From Sesamum alatum (lineage: Eukaryota; Streptophyta; Magnoliopsida; Lamiales; Pedaliaceae), in contig JACGWO010000012.1 in the NCBI GenBank assembly GCA_034509735.1, positions 9,174,367 through 9,238,366 on the forward strand: DNA of 64,000 nt, written 5' to 3'. Below, in pieces: positions 60,734 through 64,000 of this stretch. The notes beneath the pieces are model-generated. The model did not search any database. It was not told the DNA's origin and was given only the letters and a program-made list of their open reading frames with translations. Numbering within the stretch: the first letter of the stretch is position 1; every line of letters begins with the position of its first letter. Made by a program: the position numbers and the translations under genes.

Positions 60734-61741
60734 TATGGTCTGTCTAGGGTGGTCCTACATTATTACAATAATAATAAACCCATTGTCATTCCAATGGGCC
60801 TTGAAGTGCTTCTTGTTTCACGCCGTCATGCTCCTCCTTGGGGTCTCCGACTCCAATTGCTTGTTAAAATTGAAACCTCACCAATCCTATCTACTCTCAT
60901 TACAACTGAAAGTAATACATCGGTAATAAAGAAAACAAGCCTTAACATCATGAGGCTGAAAATACGGGAGATGATAGTCCCAAAAACAAGAGGCACGCAG
61001 GCCCCACCCAACAGAAAATAAATAAACATTCATTCATCCATACATAAGGTCTAGGGCTTTGTGACCATCCCATGTTGATTCCATCAACTCACATATAATA
61101 TAATTATTCTAAATAATCATGCATAAATAACCAATGGATATTCCAAATACCCAAGTGATGTCCAACATCACAAAAAGCATAAATATACAAATAATATGCA
61201 AAATTCAAATTTTAAATTTAATGGACATTTTAAACAATGCATCCAATGCATGTATTAATCCCAAATTAATTAAGCAAATTTAATTCAAGGAATAATCCAA
61301 TTATCCAAAAATCAAAAATGCAAAATTAACATATTTTCAGAATATCGTGCAGAAAATACAAAAAATCGAATTTTCCGGAAAAAGTCGAAAACGGCACAAA
61401 ACGGCCCAGCCGTTGTGCTGGCCGGCCGGCCGCGCGCGCGCTGGCAGCGGCCGGCTGCGCACAACGGCCTGCGCGCGGCCGCTGCCGACCGATCCGAATT
61501 TTTTTTTTTTTTTTTTTTTTCAAAACTGTTTCAGCACAATAACATTAATATTATTCTGAAAATAAGCATGCAATTTTAGATCCAATCTAACAAAATTAAG
61601 CATGCCAAAAGTCCATTAAATCCAAACAATTGAATCATCATATTATTCATATATTTATGTAATCTAACATGCCAATAAAGCGATTTAAAAGCAAGTAGAT
61701 CATGCCAAACACATAGATCTATGCCCCTTACATCGAACCGG

Positions 61742-61753
61742 GCTCTGATACCA
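61742..61753 (-). other. Primer-binding site of D
   Basis: Sense TGGTATCAGAGC, a perfect 12-base match to the initiator Met-tRNA complement, two bases inside the 5' LTR. Confidence 0.9.
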
Positions 61754-61755
61754 CT

Positions 61756-63982
61756 TGAAGGACAAGCGGATCTGCCCGGGAGCGCGAGCGAAAGCGAAAA
61801 AGCGAGAAAGTGCGTAAATTTAAATCAAATTCAAAAATATGCGAATCCCAAGGGGTGTACCCTTGGGTGCTCAACCGGGCGTTCAATGTAGGATGTGTAA
61901 ATATTAAAACATACATTTAAGCACATAGGGCATAGATATATAAATGAAATCAATCAAAGCGTAATAAACCGTTACCTTTGATTGTTTAGCGTATGCTCCC
62001 GGCTACTTGCGTTGTTCCTTCTCCGGAATGCTCACGAAATCCAAATGTATGGATTCTCCAAAGGTGATCCACACCACACCGGAAGAAACACACGTTCTTC
62101 TTGCTAAAAAAGAACGGGTTTAGAAGGAATCGGTTTAAGAGAAGAACACTATGAATTAGTGTTCTCTTAAACTTACTTTGTTCTTCTTCTTGATTCAAAA
62201 TCAAGTGAAGAACACAAGTGTGAGAGAGGGAGGGAGCACGAAATTTTGAGAGAGAGGAGAGGATTTTTGTCTTCTCTTTTTCCTAGAAAAAGATGAATAA
62301 TGAATCACTTATGCTTGGTGTTGTATATTCTAATATATATACATAATTAATGTGATTATTGGAATGTGTCTAGGTTCATCCAAGGATGTCTAGATTCATT
62401 CCAATCAATCACCATCAATTCTTCAATCAAGCCTACCAAAATTTATGGTATGATCAAATCATACCGAAAGGGAAGAGCTTGATTGGAGTTGATTTGTCTC
62501 TTTCCAAAAGAGATAAGTCAACATACCACCTAGCATGAAACATGGCTGATTTTGCTTTCTCCAAGGGAGCATGTCGGCCATGTTTGATTAAGGAAAGAAG
62601 TCCAACTTCTTCCCATTCCAAATTAGGAATTATTTTTCCTCTCGGGTATAATTTAACGGACTGGGTTTTATCGTAATCCAATTGCGACGAACCCAATATT
62701 AAATCCAATTTAATGTCCGCTTAAATTATTCCCGTTGATCTTTTAATCTAATTAAAAGATCCAACGTCTCATCATCTCAACTTTCCATATTTAATCGAAA
62801 ATCCAATTTACCGATTAAATGAAAGCCCGATACAATATCGGCCCGTTCATCCAATGGACTTTCCCTTAAGTAATCCAATTACTTATCTTATCCTTCGAGA
62901 TTGACTCCAAGTCGATCTCTCAACCTCCTCGGTGATTTGTGTGTGACCCTTTAGGTTCACCCTCAGCTAGACTTGGGCCCGTGTCCCACAAGGGCCCGTT
63001 ACCATGGGTGGCTGTCTAGTAACGGTCCATGGCACTAGAGACTAGGTGGATTGGCGTGAACATTTAGGCGCCGATTCCGTACGGGTACGATCCTTCCGTC
63101 TACCGTCTCCCGGCCTTAGTCTAGGGTATGGAATTGGGCGTCGGTTCCCATCCTTGACTAGGCATCTATGCTTAATACTCGAGACCACGTATGCTTCATT
63201 GCATCGACACAAGAAACCATTCCCTGTTCGACCAACCACTGTGGCCACAGCTTTAAACAGCATGAACGTGTCTCCGAGTGCATAGGAGATACCTCTGTCA
63301 CATACTGACAGGGGACGGATCCTCTTCTTGCAATCCGCCGTCCTCGCTACACATTCCGACTGCACTGGACAAGGCTTATGATGATCATCTTACAGAATGA
63401 TCAGCTCTCGCCAGATCCAAGATACAGTTGTCCTGTGCACGCGACTGCCATGATTCCTCAAGTCTGAGGATTACTCCCGTACTATCGGAACCGGGGAAAA
63501 CTAATCATACCGACCAAGCCTACAAGGCTTCCATATGATGATCCCCGCGAGTCAGTCCAGTCGGCTCGACCCCAATCGACCAACCCATCAAGATCGTGTA
63601 GGCGTCCCACGCCTGTCGCCGATGAAACACGGCACTCATCCAATGAACACGACTCTTGACGCAAGTCTCAATAGGACTCTCGATGCCCTGTCTCGAGGTC
63701 CTCGACTTGGAACGTTTCAGAACCAACTCTTAATCAGTTGGTTTCATGACCACCATCCAATGCGTGGCCCAACTGCACGAGTTGTTATCCATGGTCTATG
63801 GGGTTTGTTGCGATATAAGTTAAACACCATTTTAACAAATGTAAGATGAGCGCAACAAAGAAGGTACCATTAGTGACGAATACTCATCTTATTCATCACA
63901 TAATAATATTACATTTACATCAAGTTGTCAGATAGGTTGCAAATCGTCAAACCTATTGGCTTTCTGGTCACCTATTCTAACA
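61756..63982 (-). repeat. 5' LTR of D
   Basis: A 2227-bp LTR. Core block 63001-63050. TATATATA at about 62334-62341 is the likely TATA region. It aligns with 53827-56052 with few differences, so D is fairly recent. Confidence 0.95.
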
Positions 63983-64000
63983 GTTGGACCAAGCTAAAAT
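63983..64000 (+). other. Continuation of F's leader
   Basis: Target copy GTTGG followed by ACCAAGCTAAAAT, which matches B's leader at 35816-35833 with a couple of differences. F continues outside the window. Confidence 0.7.

Larger units (their letters stand above)
59984..61741 (-). other. 5' leader of D
   Basis: AT-rich leader with palindromes at 60351-60361 and 60430-60440, the hairpin at 60710-60733, a GC-rich island at 61403-61495 and a run of about 22 T at 61499-61520. No gene is supported. Confidence 0.8.
53827..63982 (-). mobile_element. Element D: full-length Ty1/copia retrotransposon, defective
   Basis: A 10.16-kb minus-strand element in F's leader with perfect target duplication GTTGG (53822-53826 and 63983-63987). 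LTRs are 53827-56052 and 61756-63982 and look very similar. The primer-binding site is canonical, the leader is complete and gag is intact, but pol carries several stops and frameshifts. It is the closest relative of C. Confidence 0.95.
28855..64000 (+). mobile_element. Element F: copia-type element hosting E, C, B and D; runs off the window
   Basis: Plus-strand element. Its 5' LTR begins at 28855 (TATTAGAATGAGTGACC, first G mutated), is interrupted at 28931 by solo LTR E and resumes at 50273. It stops at about 52000, missing the last 320 bp that K retains (K 5205-5525) together with the primer-binding site. A leader follows (52001-53826), interrupted by D at 53827. The 18 bases after D (63983-64000, 'gttggaccaagctaaaat') match the next leader bases of B (35816-35833). 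Coding sequence, if present, lies outside the window. Confidence 0.75.

Overview
The window is repeat-dense nuclear DNA of a flowering plant, probably a eudicot. Almost every base belongs to a transposable element. The signs are plant-type Ty1/copia polyproteins, primer-binding sites matching the 3' end of plant initiator Met-tRNA (TGGTATCAGAGC), a hAT transposase C-terminus with introns, a plant LINE fragment and very AT-rich leaders. I found no host gene, rRNA or tRNA gene, or CRISPR array. The only long intact reading frame is one 1350-residue copia polyprotein at 36403-40455.

Layout, with element names of my own (A-L). 1-3001: LTR J, cut by the window edge, holding solo LTR I (435-2633, duplication ATTGC). 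3002-5580: hAT transposase remnant split by solo LTR K (3530-5525), then a (TTA)n microsatellite and a LINE 3' fragment (about 5845-7130). 7498-17757: complete but decayed copia element A on the minus strand. 17758-19425: probable Ty3/gypsy leader and gag remnant, broken by element H. From 19426: H (minus strand), with solo LTR L (19460-21693, duplication GCAAA) in its 3' LTR, a rearranged foldback-like interior, and a 5' LTR cut off at 28854.

From 28855 to the end there is a Russian-doll nest. F (plus strand, runs off the right edge) contains solo LTR E (28932-50267). E contains C (30276-49830, minus strand, duplication TCTTT). C's 3' LTR contains B (31869-42465, plus strand, duplication CCGAC). 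D (53827-63982, minus strand, duplication GTTGG) sits separately in F's leader. Counting H, which F interrupts, the nest is five levels deep. B is youngest: its LTRs differ by about seven substitutions by eye.

The elements are related. Their LTRs are long (about 1.8-2.2 kb), start TGTTAGAAT or similar, and share a roughly 50-bp core block. Many carry a WRKY-type W-box cluster upstream of a TATA box. Their 1.7-2.2 kb leaders share a small hairpin, mostly a pair of 11-bp palindromes about 79 bp apart, and CpG-rich islands. B keeps an intact gag-pol frame, but its primer-binding site is replaced by a 574-bp exact copy of its own 3' flank. C and D inserted independently yet share the same stop codon and the same three RNase H frameshifts, which suggests a defective progenitor mobilised in trans. 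I see no system outside known transposable-element biology; the interest lies in these structural oddities and conserved non-coding signals.
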